A DNA stretch of 64,000 bases from Thinopyrum elongatum (Eukaryota > Streptophyta > Magnoliopsida > Poales > Poaceae): positions 188,963,700 to 189,027,699 of the forward strand of contig CM022303.1 in assembly GCA_011799875.1 (NCBI GenBank), read 5' to 3'. Each line of letters starts with the position of its first letter. Position 1 is the stretch's first letter. Below the pieces are notes generated by a model, which did no database searches, was not told the origin of the DNA, and worked only from the letters and a program-made list of their open reading frames with translations. Positions 1-12,680 of the stretch are shown one piece after another. The translations under genes were made by a program, and so were the position numbers.

Positions 1-439
1 TTGCTAAAGTTCGTCGTTTCGAAGCACCTCGTGATGATCAGGTGTGATAGACTCTACGTTCACATACAACGGGTGTAAGACAGTTTTGCACATGCAGAAT
101 ACTTGGGTTGAACTTGATGAGCCTAGCATGTACTGACATGGTCTCGGAACACTGGACACCGAAAGGTTAAACATGAGTCATATAGTAGATATGATCAACA
201 TAGAGATGTTCACCATTGATGACTACCCCATCTCACGTGATGATCGGATTTGGGTTAGTTGATTTGGATCACGTATCACCTAGATAACTTGAGGGATGTT
301 TATTTAAGTGGGAGTTCTTTAGTAATCTGATTAATTGAAATTAATTTATCATGAACTTAGTCCTGATAGTATTTGCAAATCTATGTTGTAGATCAATAGC
401 TCACGATATGGCTCCCTTATTTTTTTGATTTGTTCCTAG

Positions 440-1191
440 AGAAAAATAAGTTGAAAGATGATAGTAGCAATGATGCGGACTGGGTCCGTGATCTGAGGAT
501 TATCCTCATTACTGCACAGAAGAATTATGCCCTTGATGCACCGCTAGGTGACAGACATATTGCAGGAGCAGATGCAGACATTATGAACGTTTGACAAGCT
601 CGGTATGATGACTACTTGATAGTTTAATGCGCCATGCTTTACGGCTTAGAACCGGGACTTCAAAAACATTTTGAACGCCACGGAGCATATGAGATGTTCC
701 AAAGAGCTGAAATTGGTATTTCAGACTCATGCCCGTGTCGAGAGGTATGAGACCTCTGACAAGTACTTTGCCTACAAGATGGAGGAGAATAGCTCAGCCA
801 GTGAGCATGTGCTCAGAATGTCTGGGTACTACAATCGCTTGAATCAAGTGGGAGTCAATCTTCCAGATAATATAGTGATTGACAGAGTTCTCTAGTCACT
901 ATCACCAAGCTACTAGAACTTCGTGATGAACTATAATATGCAAGGGATAACGAAAAGGATTCCAGAGCTCTTCGCGATGCTGAAATTGGCGAAGGTAGAA
1001 ATCATGAAAGAGCATCAAGTGTTGATGGTTAACAAGACCACTAGTTTCAAGAAAAAGGGCAAGGAAAAGAAAGGGAACTTCAAGAAGAATGGCAAGCAAG
1101 TTGCCACTCCCGTGAAGAAGCCCAAAGCTGGACCTAAGCCTGAAACTGAGTGCTACTACTGCAAAGGGAATGGTCACTAGAAGCAGAACTG
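440..1191 (+). pseudogene. copia gag remnant with zinc knuckle (element A)
   Basis: Gag forms the particle that packages retrotransposon RNA. Here the reading frame is interrupted by stops near 590-630, a frameshift near 700 (the text continues as ELKLVFQTHARVERYE) and stops near 895-915. The lysine-rich stretch 1040-1140 and the CCHC zinc knuckle at 1151-1192 (CYYCKGNGH..KQNC) are clear. The residue after the histidine, normally tryptophan in this family, is a TAG stop at 1178-1180, consistent with a TGG to TAG transition. Identity rests on the zinc knuckle, position before the protease, and homology to the same region in elements C and D. Confidence 0.85.
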
Positions 1192-2843
1192 CCCCGAAAT
1201 GCTTGGCGGATAAGAAGGATGGCAAAGTGATCAAAAGTATATTTGATATACATGTTATTGATGTGTACCTTACTAGTGTTCGTAGTAGCCCCTGGGTATT
1301 TGATACCGGTTCAGTTGCAGAGATTAGTAACTCGAAACAGGAGTTGCAGAATAAACAGAGACTAGTTAAGGGCGAGGTGACGATGTGTGTTGGAAGTAAT
1401 TCCAAGGTTGATACGATCATCATCGCACACTCCCTCTACCTTCGGGATTAGTGTTGAACCTAAATAAATGTTATTTGGTGTTTGCGTTGAAGCATGAATA
1501 TGGTTGGATCATGTTTATTGCAATACGGTTATTCATTTAAGTCAGAGAATAATTGTTGTTCTATTTACATGAATAAAACCTTCTATGGTCATACACCCAA
1601 TGTGAATGGTTTATTCAATCTCGATCATAGTGATACACATATTCATAATATTGATGCCCAAAGATGCAAAGTTGATAATGATAGTGCAACATACTTGTGG
1701 CACTGCCGTTTAGGTCATATTGGTGTAAAGCGCATGAAGAAACTCCATGCGGATGGATTTTTGGAATCACTTGATTATGAATCATTTGATACTTGCGAAC
1801 CATGCCTCATGGGCAAGATGACTAGAACTCCATTCTCCGGAACAATGGAGCGAGCTAATGACTTACTGGAAATAATACATACCGATGTATGCGATCCGAT
1901 GAGTGTTGAGGCACGCGGCGGGTATCGTTATTTTCTGACCTTCACAAATGATTTGAGTAGGTATGGGTATATCTACTTGATGAAACATAGGTCTGAAACA
2001 TTTGAAAAGTTCAAAGAATTCCAGAGTGAAGTGGAGAATCATCATAACAAGAAAATAAAGTTTCTACGATATAAACGAGGAGGCGAATATTTGAGTTACG
2101 AGTTTGGCCTTCATTTAAAACAATGTGGAATTGTTTCACAACTCACGCCACCTGGAATACCACAGCGTAATGGTGTGTCCGAACGTCGTAACCGTACTTT
2201 ATTAGATATGGTGCGATCTATGATGTCTCTCACCGATTTACCACTATCGGTTTGGGGTTATGCATTAGAGACTGCCGCATTCACATTAAATAGGGCACCA
2301 TCTAAATCCGTTGAGACGACACCATATGAACTGTGGTTTGGCAAGAAACCTAACCTGTCGTTTCTTAAAGTTTGGGGTTGCGACACTTATGTCAAAAGGC
2401 TTCAGCCTGATAAGCGCGAACCCAAATCGGAGAAGTGCGCCTTCGTAGGATACCCTAAGGAAACAATTGGGTACACCTTCTACCACAGATCCGAAGGCAA
2501 TATCTTTGTTGCTAAGAATGGGTCCTTTCTAGAGAAGGAGTTTCTCTCGAAAGAAGTGAGTGGGAGGAAAGTAGAACTTGATGAGGTAATTGTACCTTCT
2601 CTCAAATTGGAAAGTAGTACATCAGAGAAATCCTTTCCCGTGATGCCTGCACCAACTAGAGAGGAAGCTAATGATGATGATCATGAAACTTCAGATCAAG
2701 TTACTACTGAACCTCGTAGGTTGACCAGAACACGATCCACACCAGAGTGGTACGGTAATCCTGTCCTGGAAGTCATGTTACTCGACCAACGCGAACCTAC
2801 GAACTATGAAGAAGCTATGATGAGCCCAGATTCCAACAGATGA
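1192..2843 (+). pseudogene. copia protease and integrase (element A), disrupted
   Basis: The aspartic protease active site is visible as FDTGS at about 1299-1313, followed by a stop at 1451. A long open stretch from 1494 holds the integrase. It has the HHCC zinc finger at about 1700-1810 (HCRLGH ... CEPCLMGK), the first catalytic aspartate in HTDVCDP near 1883, and the catalytic glutamate in GVSERRNRTLL near 2181. A linker follows, with the conserved CAFVGYPKETIGYTFY block near 2437. RGGEY near 2080 is preceded by tyrosine-lysine where serine-aspartate is usual. A TGA at 2841-2843 separates integrase from RT, where family members normally read tryptophan. Degenerate but long ORFs point to a moderately young copy. 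Confidence 0.9.
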
Positions 2844-2852
2844 CTTGAGGCC

Positions 2853-4023
2853 ATGAAATCTGAGATAGGATCCATGTATGAGAACAAAGTGTGGACTTTG
2901 GTGGACTTGCCCGATGGTCGGCAAGCCATAGAGAATAAATGGATCTTCAAGAAGAAGACTGACGCTGATGGTAATATTACTGTCTACAAAGCTCGACTTG
3001 TCGCGGAAGGTTTTCGGCAAGTTCAAGGGGTTGACTACGATGAGACTTTCTCACCAGTAGTGATGGTTAAGTCCGTCCGAATCATGTTAGCAATTGCCGC
3101 ATTTTATGATTATGAAATCTGGCAAATGGACGTCAAAACTGCATTCCTTAATGGATTTCTTAAAGAAGAGTTGTATATGATGCAACCAGAAGATTTTGTC
3201 GATCCTAAAGGTGCTAACAAAGTGTGCAAGCTCCAGTGATCCATCTATGGACTGGTGCAAGCATCTCGGAGTTGGAATATATGCTTTGATGAGGTGATCA
3301 AAGCATATGGTTTTATACAGACTTACGGTGAAGCTGTATTTACAAGAAAGTGAGTGAGAGCTCTGTAGCATTTCTGATATTATATGTGGATGACATAAAA
3401 GGATACTTGAATAAGAGTTTTTCAATGAAAGACCTCAGTGAAGCTACTTACGTATTGAGCATTAAAATCTATAGGGATAGATTGAGACGCTTGATAAAAC
3501 TTTCAATGAGTACATACCTTGACAAGATTTTGAAGGAGTTCAAAATGGATCAGTCAAAGGAGTTCTTGCCTGTATTGTAAGGTATGAAGTTGAGTAAGAC
3601 TCAAATCTCGACCACGGCAGAAGATAGAGAGAGAATGAAAGTCATTCCCTATGCCTCAGCCATAGGTTCTATAAAGTATGCCATGCTGTGTACCAGACCT
3701 GTTGTGTACCTTTCCATAAGTTTTGCAAAGGGGTACAATAGTGATCCAGGAGTAGATCACTGGACAACGGTCAAAATTATCCTTAGTTACCTAAGAGGAA
3801 TAAGGAAATGTTTCTCGGTTATGGAGGTGATAAAGAGTTCGTCGTAAAGGGTTACGTTGATGCAAGCTTTGACACCGATCCAGATGACTCTAAATCTGGA
3901 TACGTATTGAAAATGGGAGAAATTAGCTAGAGTAGCTCCATGCAGAGCATTGTAGACATAGAAAATTTGCAAAAATACATACAGATCTGAATATGGCAGA
4001 CCCGTTGACTAAACCTCTCTCAC
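2853..4023 (+). pseudogene. copia reverse transcriptase and RNase H (element A), disrupted
   Basis: Reverse transcriptase blocks are clear: VDYDETFSPV near 3030, WQMDVKTAFLNG near 3120, KVCKLQ followed by a TGA at 3237-3239, SIYGL near 3240, and the catalytic YVDD at about 3383-3394. A frameshift lies between 3240 and 3350 and more breaks occur at 3578-3584 and 3845. The RNase H part is recognisable from YASAIGSIKYAM near 3650 to ADPLTKPLSQ near 3993. The segment around 3930-3980 looks deleted, because the alternating catalytic part of RNase H is missing there. No function is expected. Confidence 0.88.
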
Positions 4024-4048
4024 AAGCAAAACATGATCATACCTTAAT

Positions 4049-4185
4049 ACTCTTTGGGTGTTAATCACAAGGCGATGTGAACAAGATTATTGACTCTAGT
4101 AAACTCTTTGGGTGTTAGTCACATGGCGATGTGAACTATGGGTGTTAATCACATGGCGATGTGAACTAGATTATTGACTCTAGTG
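4049..4185 (+). repeat. tandem duplications in the 3' untranslated part of element A
   Basis: The phrase TTTGGGTGTTA-TCACA-GGCGATGTGAAC occurs three times in tandem here (about 4052, 4104 and 4139), with TTATTGACTCTAGT following the first and third. The stretch sits between RNase H and the polypurine tract. Unit spacing is unequal (about 52 and 36 bp), so these are local duplications rather than a regular satellite. Confidence 0.8.
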
Positions 4186-4186
4186 C

Positions 4187-4197
4187 AAGTGGGAGAC
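4187..4197 (+). other. polypurine tract of element A
   Basis: AAGTGGGAGAC stands immediately before the LTR start TGAAGGAAATATGCCC. In copia elements this purine run primes plus-strand DNA synthesis. It fixes the 5' boundary of the 3' LTR. Confidence 0.8.
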
Positions 4198-5948
4198 TGA
4201 AGGAAATATGCCCTAGAGGCAATAATAAAGTTGTTTCCTTATTCATGATAAATGTTTATTATTCATGCTAGAATTGTATTGATCAGGAACTTAAATACAT
4301 GTGTGAATACATAAACAAATACCGTGTCCCTAGTAAGCCTCTACTAGACTAGCTCATTGATCAAAGATGGTTAAGGTTTCCTAGCCATAGACATGTGTTG
4401 TCATTTGATAATGGGATCACATCATTAGGAGAATGATGTGATGGACAAGACCCATCCGTTAGCTTAGCATAATGATCATTCAGTTTATTGCTATTGCTTT
4501 CTTCATGCCAAATACATATTCCTTCGACTATGAGATTATGCAACTCCCGGATATCGGAGGAATACCTTGTGTGCTATCAAACGTCACAACATAACTGGGT
4601 GATCATAAAGATGCTCTACAGGTATCTCCGAAGGTGTTTGTTGAGTTGGCATAGATCGAGATTAGGATTTGTCACTCCGAGTATCGGAGAGGTATCTCTG
4701 GGCCCTCTCGGTAATACACATCATAAGCTTGCAAGCAAGTGACTAAGGAGTTGGTCACGAGGTGATGTATTACGAAACAAGTAAAGAGACTTGCCGGTAA
4801 CGAGATTGAACTAGGTATGAAGATACCGACGATCGAATCTCGGGCAAGTAACATACCGATGGACAAAGGGAATTACGTATGTTGTCATAACGGTTCGACC
4901 GATAAAGATCTTCATAGAATATGTAGGAGCCAATATGGGCATCCAGGTTCCGCTATTGGTTATTGACCGGAGAGGTGTCTCAGTCATTTCTACATAGTTC
5001 TCGAACCCGTAGGGTCCGCACGCTTAACGTTCGTTGACGATATAGTGTTATATGAGTTATATGATTTGGTGACCGAATGTTTTTCGGAGTCCCGGATGAG
5101 ATCACGAATATGATGAGGAGTCTCGAAATGGTCGAGAGGTAAAGATTGATATATAGGACGATGGTATTCGGACACCGGAAGAGTTTCGGAGTGGACCGGG
5201 TAGTCATCGGGTCACCGGAAGGGGTTCCGGACACCCCCGGTAAGTGTATGGGCCTAATGGGCCAAAGGGGGAACAGACCAGCCCCTGGTGTGCCCCTTCT
5301 TTGGACAGCAGGTCCTAAGGGAAGGAAAGGAGGGAGGTCTAGCCCCTCCTGCCTTTCCCTCTCATGGGATAAAGGAAAGGGGGGCGCCACCCTCCCCTGC
5401 CTTTCCCCCGCACCTATATAAGGCAGGGGGCACGGCTTGGGAGGGACTCCAAGTAGGATTCCTCCTACTTGGGCACCTCCTTTGGCTGCTCCTCCCTCCC
5501 TCCCACCTATATATATGTGGGGACGGGGCGCCTAGCAAACACACAACATTGTCTTAGCCGTGTGGGGTGCCCCGGTCCACAGTTTATACCCCCGGTCATA
5601 TTTTTGTAGTGCTTAGGCGAAGCCCTGCGGAGATCACTTCACCATCACCGTCACCAAACCGTCGTGCTGCCAGAACTCATCTACTACCTTGTCGTCTTGC
5701 TGGATCAAGAAGGCGGAGGACGTCACCGAGCTGAACGGGTGCTGAACGCGGAGGTGCCGTACGTTCGGTGCTCGATCGGTTGGAACGCGAAGAAGTTCGA
5801 CTACATCAACCGCGTTGTTAAAATGCTTCCGCTTATGGTCTACGAGGGTACGTAGACACACTCTCCCCCTCTCGTTGCTATGCATCTCCTTGATAGATCA
5901 TGCGTGTGCGTAGAAAAAAATTTGTTTTCCATGCAACGTTTCCCAACA
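4198..5948 (+). repeat. 3' LTR of element A (Angela/WIS/BARE1 type)
   Basis: The LTR of about 1751 bp runs from TGAAGGAAATATGCCC to CGTTTCCCAACA, the usual ends of the Angela/WIS/BARE1 group except that the start reads TGAAGG instead of TGTTGG. It is closely similar throughout to the LTR at 37962-39738 and is the reverse of those at 10857-12680 and 14301-16028. The ORFs inside it are chance ORFs. The right target-site copy would be the five bases after 5948; the left copy is outside the window. Confidence 0.92.
5414..5423 (+). promoter_or_regulatory. TATA box of the element A LTR
   Basis: CTATATAAGG lies in the GC-rich part of the LTR, where BARE1-type LTRs carry their promoter. A second TATA-like run (CTATATATATGTGGG) follows near 5507. 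In the sister LTR at 37962 the first site is changed to CAAATAAGG near 39205 while the second is kept. Confidence 0.6.
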
Positions 5949-8900
5949 GTATATATATTGAATCACTGGTAGAACCTTTGATTCCTTAGACCGAGTCATG
6001 GAGCCACTATTAAGAATAGTGTTCCAATGATACAATCATCTAGAAACCATACCAAGCTCATAAATGAACTATCGATTCATCACCCTTCATTTTTGTTTCT
6101 AAAGCAAAAATATACTTAGCCATCTGTTATAGAATTCACCACAGTAACTTTCTTGGACCAATTCCAACTTACTGTGCCACCATAAATCACTTTTAATTTG
6201 AAATCAAAAAATCACTTGTAGCATAGATGAAGATTTTATTGATGTACTACTTACAACGAGCCTTCATTGATGTAACTCCTTACAACAATCTCTTCATTTT
6301 CTCCGTGTGTGAGAAACATGTCGTTAATCCTTAATGACATTTTCATTGTTGTACTATGATCAACAATTTGATCATACTAGTAACTTTTACTTACAACTAA
6401 CTTGGAGTATTGGAAATATCTGGTTGTTTACATACCATGGAATACCCCCCGCAAAAAAAATACATACCATGGAATACAAGTGTGGTTGAAATCATATTTC
6501 GCTCATCAGTATTTCAGGATACCGACTCCTTCCATGTGACATTGACAAGAAACTCTTCTTGACATTTTACATACTAAACTGCTTTAGTATTTTGTCAATA
6601 TGTATTTTGGCTAAGTCCGATTAGACACTATTCTCTCCATAGATCATTTTGTCTAATACCAAGACTATTCATTGCCTAAGTATTTTACTGAAAAACTAGT
6701 TTTAGCAAAGTCTTAATCCGTGTCAAGAAATTTACATAACTTCCAATCAACAATATGTCATGTACATATAGTGTTTAGAAATATTATCATGCTCCCACTT
6801 ACTTTCTTGTAAATACAAGCATCTTCGCTTTAATCGATGAAATCAATTTATTTGACCATTTCATCAGTACGAAGATTCCAACTCCACTATGCTTGCTTCA
6901 GATCATTATAGGATCTCTTGAAGTTTGCATATTTACTAGCATCCTCTGGATCGATAAAATTACCTTGGATCATATCAAATATACAACCTTGGTTCTATTT
7001 CCATCTCATGGGAATCATTTTGACATCCATCTGTTTTATCTCATAATTGAAATATTCAGTAATTGCTAGTTTAACCCGAACTAACTTTAAGTATTGCTAT
7101 GATGAGACAATCTCGTCATAGTCAATTCTTTGGTCTTGACATAAACTATTTGTAACAAGTCAAGCATTATTAAACATTTTATCTTTGTTAGTTTATAGAT
7201 CCATTACTATTCTTCAAACTCTAAGTCTTTTGAAGGGTTCATCAAGTTCTAAACTTGAATTATGTGAATGGATACTATCTCGGATTATGTTGGCAAATAG
7301 CCAATTTCCGGAGTCAGGGCCCATCAATGCTTCTCTGTGAATTATAGGTTCATTGTTTGCCCAACAATATTTCGTCTGCATACCAAAAAGGTTTGCATGA
7401 ATTTTCCAACATATATAGTTCAGCTACAAGTTCGACCATAGTCTCTATATCTCATGTAGAGGCTTTTGTATCAGTCGCAGTAAGAAATTCTAGAATTACT
7501 TCCAGTGTTTATTTTCTTTGAGCTGATTACGAAGATTCCGCAATCTTGTTGAGTTGCACTGTCCTCCCACTCACTCTTTTGTAGAAAACATTTTCTTCAA
7601 AACTTCCGCACTCTATGGCAACACTTTGCCTCGGCGTAGTGATAGAGGAATACCCAACTATTTGGGATAACCTACAAAGTAGCACTTATTTCAATAAAAA
7701 TTTGATGGCACTCCTTTTTTAGTGTGAAAGCCACAGTCTCTAAAGCATCACTTTGAAAGTATATTGGCGAAATAATTACTGTCATCTTTGATCTCACCAT
7801 GTCATATATAGTTTGGTTGCATCTACTTAAAACAATCTACTCTCAGCAGTGTTTCTAGGAGGTGCAAGCTATAAAATTCTTTTATAGCTCATCATACATT
7901 CGCTAAATTTGTAACTCAAATATTTTCTGCAATCCAATTGTAGAAACATAATTTCTTGTTACAATAATTTTTACTTCATTCTGAAAACCTTTTGAAACAC
8001 TTCAAAAGATCCAGATTTATGTCTCAATTAGTAAATATAAATATCTACTTGAGTCATCCTTGAAGATGGATAAATCTGCTGCTTGCAACAACACGTATTG
8101 GACTACACACATCGATATGCATATTGCCAATTATTTTGTTGCTCGTTCTCTATGGCCCGTGAACGATATTTTAGTTTACTTCACTAATTGGACGAAACTT
8201 GCAACTGTCAGATGATTCTCAATTAGATGACTTCAAAATTCATCATTATGATATTTATCCATGCTAGTTTCTCCAATGTGACTAAATGCAGTGCCACACG
8301 GATGTGGTATTCTTTTAGTCCTGTGACATTTAGCGTCAGTGTTATGGATGTTCAATTGTTTTACCAATATTCATAACATACATCTTATTCACAATAAGAG
8401 TATGCCCTTTTATTCATAACATCAAACAACTATTGTTCTGTCATGGAAAACCTCCTTCATAACATCGAACAACTATTGTTCTGTCATAAAGAACCTCCTT
8501 GCAACTTTTATGCAATGGGCTAGAGTGTACAAAAACTCTAAAATGAATTATGATAATAAATATAGAAGAAATACACTGATGGAAATAATGTAACCTTTTA
8601 CAATCCATCAAAATATTTTAACCTCATTATTTGTTGATCATTTAGGCCATTTGAAGTTTCCTGCAACGATTTGCAATAACATGCAATCGAGTCAATATCC
8701 TTGTGATTAACCTTTTAACCACAATATCGAAGAATCAGTGATCAACAAATTGATCATTTTTTCCAAGAACTACACTTTACTTGACTAACGACCTCTGCGT
8801 CTCATAACTTGTATGACATTCATACCTGAGCTGGAAATTCCAGTCTTCTTTTCTTTCTGCCTTTTACTTCTTATAGTTTTACTTCAATATTTCTCTTACT

Positions 8901-10856
8901 CTCAGAAGAAAAAACAACTCTAAGAGTGGCGTGAGCCCCGAACTTCCCTAGGAGTGTAAGTATCATTACATCCTTTGGTTTTGTTCTTTCTCTACAAGTT
9001 TTCACCGTCAACACTTGACTGGCTTTCTTCTGGATCTTACGCATTTCAGTCTTAAACATAGTTGAACACTTCACTAGAATTTGCAAACAAAACACTTCTT
9101 TAGATATCGCATATCTTTTAGCCTTTGTTTGTTTCTGAAAACAATTTTCAGTTCCAAGAATATCACATAAGTATCCCAAACATTTTGAAGTTCGGGTTTC
9201 TTGGAAGCAAGCAGACCGTAATGCAATTCTAGCTTTTGGATCGAAGGACGTGAGTCTCGTCATCCATAGCATCAGCAAGAGAGTATTGTAAACATGCAGT
9301 AGGACAAGATCCTTCTTGGCACTTTTAGAGGATGATCCTCTCAAACATAAAGTTTCAATGAGATAAATAACAGTCAATCAATTTCAACAACAAAGGTGGA
9401 ACTGCGAGCTATAATTCTATAACTATAATGCAAACTACACATAGACATTGTTCATAATTAATTTGCGCTAGTTATTAAACTTAATTAATACATAATTGTG
9501 CTCCCACTCAAATCAATATCTCTCATAATTGATAGTGAGTGATTCAAGATCCAAGCCTAGTTCTCGGGCATTGATGTGGACATCACTGATGATGAGAATT
9601 TTGACCGGTGGGCAAACTTTTGCCGATCATATCTCCATATGACTCTTGTTCATCGTTCGATGCTTTATGCTCCGAGCTCAGAATGATTCTGCTAGAACTT
9701 CAAGACAACCGAGTGCTATCTGCAAGCATGGTCTGACCATCCCCGTCTTACACCTCACGTCCCGTTTGTGCTCATGTGGACATGACCCACTCCGGAACGC
9801 TACGTGTTATAGATGGTTGCAACACTGGGAAGAGCACCTTTTAACTTGATATTCACTGTGAGAGATCACCCTAATAATTGACTACTATGCAATCAAAGGG
9901 TGCAAAAAACAAAGGGATAAACATCTCAGACAATTTATAATAGCATGATATGGTATAGCCCTAGGCGTCGGGAGTTCTCCGTGATCGTCTTGAATCTCCA
10001 GTTGAAGCGACATGAGGGCCAATATTTCGTTGTCGTGGCAATTGTTTCTAAAATGTTGTCATGGCGGAAATCTCAGAAAATGTTGCCGTGGCGACCGTTT
10101 CAGAAAACGTTGCCATGGCACCAAAATCTAAAATTCCACCATGGCACGAAATTATAGCTCCTCTTCCCGAGCCTTGGTACTCCTTATCCTCGTCGGGGTC
10201 CTCCGTGTGCGTCTTGCCACCATCACCTATAACCTATCTCTACGATAATTAAATTAAGGTGGAAATCTCGTCGCTCCAGCCATCATGCCGTGACGTGCAG
10301 GCCACTTAACATTACAACATATAACCATCTCATACATAAACTCATCATCATGACGAAGGCTATACCACATCATATGCAAACCCTGCAAAACCAAGTTAGA
10401 CGTCCTTGACTCGGTTTTAGCAAAATTTTATTTAGGTGGTTAACCAGTTTCATCAATAAATACTAGCTACCTACGAAAGCACAACAAGGCGATGATCTTG
10501 ATGCTAGATTAAGTTTCGAGGTCTGTGAAAGAGAGACATAATTAAAAGTCTCATCCCCCACACTAAACTTCGTCAATACGCGTGACCCCCTAGAAGATCA
10601 TCCATCTTCAGCACCCTCTTGTGTACGCAATGGTTCACTATTCCCAACTATGATGTAGCCCAAGGAATTGTTAGCAGATCATTGGCAGCCAAAGCCGATC
10701 GATTGTCAGAACCTTGTAGCAAAACTACATCATTCTGCCGATGAACTGAACCGAAGCAACACTCGTGGGAAGCATAGCAAGAACATCAACCCTCACATAT
10801 CAGATGTGATCTAGATCGCAACCTGCATCTACTCATAAACCTGCTCATGATGCCAC
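5949..10856 (-). mobile_element. degenerate copia element B, internal region (minus strand)
   Basis: Read on the minus strand this is an old Angela-related copia internal domain. The leader with primer-binding site starts at 10856 (GTGGCATCATGAGC next to the LTR). A Gag-position ORF lies at 9377-8871. The pre-RT block CYFVGYP reads near 7690-7670, and RT text such as FLYLQESK (normally VYKKVSGS) is followed by a decayed YVDD region near 6850-6745. Stops are dense, so no protein is encoded. Its 3' end is interrupted at 5949 by element A, and its 3' LTR should lie left of the window. ORFs shorter than 100 codons in this stretch are chance or remnants. Confidence 0.8.
8871..9377 (-). pseudogene. 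gag-position ORF remnant in element B
   Basis: This 168-codon open frame lies between the leader and the protease position of element B, where gag belongs. It is basic, but I see no zinc knuckle and only loose resemblance to the Angela Gag of element A. The assignment rests on position. It may be a frame that is open by chance across a decayed gag. Confidence 0.45.
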
Positions 10857-12680
10857 TGTTGGGAAACATAGTAGAAAACAAAAAAAAATCGCCCTACGAA
10901 CACCCAAGAACAATATGAAGATGCATAACGGGTTGTGATCAACGATCGTTACCGACTCCGGAAGTGTAGCGGAAGTAGACGAGTCGGTGTAGATCGTACT
11001 TGAAGTCCCTCGAACATTGATGATGATCCCACGAACCGCCCATGAACGATCCCTCAAACGGAAGACCGAAAGCACGGCCTCTCTACTTGGTTGCAAGCGT
11101 ACGGTCTTCACGATCCGGCAGCGCTTCGTCGTCCAGAGCTAATCGTCGCCGGAGAATTAGAGGGAGAAGATTAGAACCACATGGGGCTTCTAAATATGAG
11201 GATTAGAGGTGGCTAGGGCTCGCTCTAATTAGTAAACTAGGACCAACTAGAACGTGCACTAGATCAACTAGAGGAGGCTCCAAAATTATGTGTGTATAGG
11301 GTGGAAATCCTCTAGTATATATATATTAGAGGGGGGGGAGAGGGCAGCCACCAAAGGGGAAGGAGTCCCCTTGGTGCGCCAGCCTTGGGGGGGAGTCCTA
11401 CTCCCTCCCCAAGTAGGATTCGCCCCCCCCCCCCCCCACTAGGAAAGGGGGGCGCCACTTCCACTTGGGCCCTTGTGGCCCAAGTTGCCTTCCACCTCTT
11501 GGCCTTTTTAGGCCCGTTGATATTTTAATTAAACATAAAATGTTCTAAATAAATTTAGACCATTATATATAAAATTTAACATCCCCGGAAACATTTTCCA
11601 CCTATATATAATTAATCGGTAATACCTGGTATTACCCGATATTCACCGAAACCCTTCTAGTGACCCCCAAAACGCTTCCGGAACTTCTCGGAACTATTTC
11701 GGATATTAATGAAACAATTCCACAAATGTATTCTCATCACTCCCGTCCTACTAACACTTAGCAGATCGTGATTACCTTAAGCTTGTGACCCCATAGGTTC
11801 CGTAAACAATAGACATGAACGAAACCCTTTGTTCAATGACCGATAGCGAAACCGTGGACATCCATATCGGTCCTTATGATTACACGAATGATATTCGAGT
11901 GAACCTTTGGTTATCATGTGATGTTCCCTTTGCTTCACGATACATTACAAAACCCGGTGTGCATCGGTATCCTCCAGAGTCATCACCATGCTCACTATAC
12001 CGTTGCTCCCGTTACCGGTTTTGTTCTTCTTTCTCGTTGACGTGTTCCGGCATCCCCGTGACGTAGTCACCTATGTATGGCCAGACAATGATGGATGCCG
12101 TCACACCGAGAGGGCCCTAAGAATATCTCTCCATCGCCGGGGGAGCAAATCCCACTCTTGAGTTGTCTGGTCACTTGTCAAACTTTCCGGTGTGCCTGAA
12201 AGTTATCGTTATGATCACCTTGTTACAGATGACATTTGAGCAACCCCAAAGCCCACCGTCTGATAGGAAGTGACCGAGACACTCTCATGGTCTGAGGAAC
12301 TAAAACACATGCTAACACTCCGTGTTATAACAGATGATTTCATACGATATGATCACATAGTATAACAGACAAGTATTGGATCGATTCAATATGATCGTTC
12401 TTCTAACGTCATACCCTCAATGTTGTTTTAGGACTATCATTACACTTAATGATATCCTAAGATCCGAAAAATGTGATCACCAACAACACTTGAGCTGGTC
12501 TTTGAAGTGAGACCGGGAACCTATTGTTTACCGTTTATCATTCCACACGTGCATACGAGTTTTCCACTGAATCGCATATTCCAGGATCATAGCAGCTATA
12601 GCATGGAATATGAACTCTTAACTATGAATAATGGAAATATAATAATATAATATTATTGCCTCTAGGGCATATTTCCAATA
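10857..12680 (-). repeat. 5' LTR of element B (minus strand)
   Basis: On the minus strand the LTR begins at 12680 with TATTGGAAATATGCCC (the second base of the usual TG is changed to A) and ends at 10857 with TATGTTTCCCAACA, next to the primer-binding region. It is about 1824 bp, divergent from the LTRs of A and D, and contains long G/C homopolymer runs (near 11331 and 11425). It has been inserted into the gag of element C. The target-site copy on the right would be GTCAT at 12681-12685; the left copy is outside the window. Confidence 0.88.

Larger units (their letters stand above)
1..4197 (+). mobile_element. Angela/WIS/BARE1-type copia element A, internal region (5' end outside window)
   Basis: This is the internal domain of a Ty1/copia LTR retrotransposon on the plus strand, entered in its untranslated leader. 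Positions 1-420 match the leader of element D at about 40580-40980. Domain order is copia-like: gag with zinc knuckle, protease, integrase, reverse transcriptase, RNase H, polypurine tract, 3' LTR. Stops and frameshifts occur throughout, so the element cannot make its own proteins. The 5' LTR and primer-binding site lie left of the window. The right edge of the element abuts minus-strand copia sequence at 5949, which places element A as an insertion into element B. Confidence 0.9.

Noticed and set aside
902..1423. Minus-strand 173-codon ORF
   Set aside because: Antisense shadow of gag and protease of element A.
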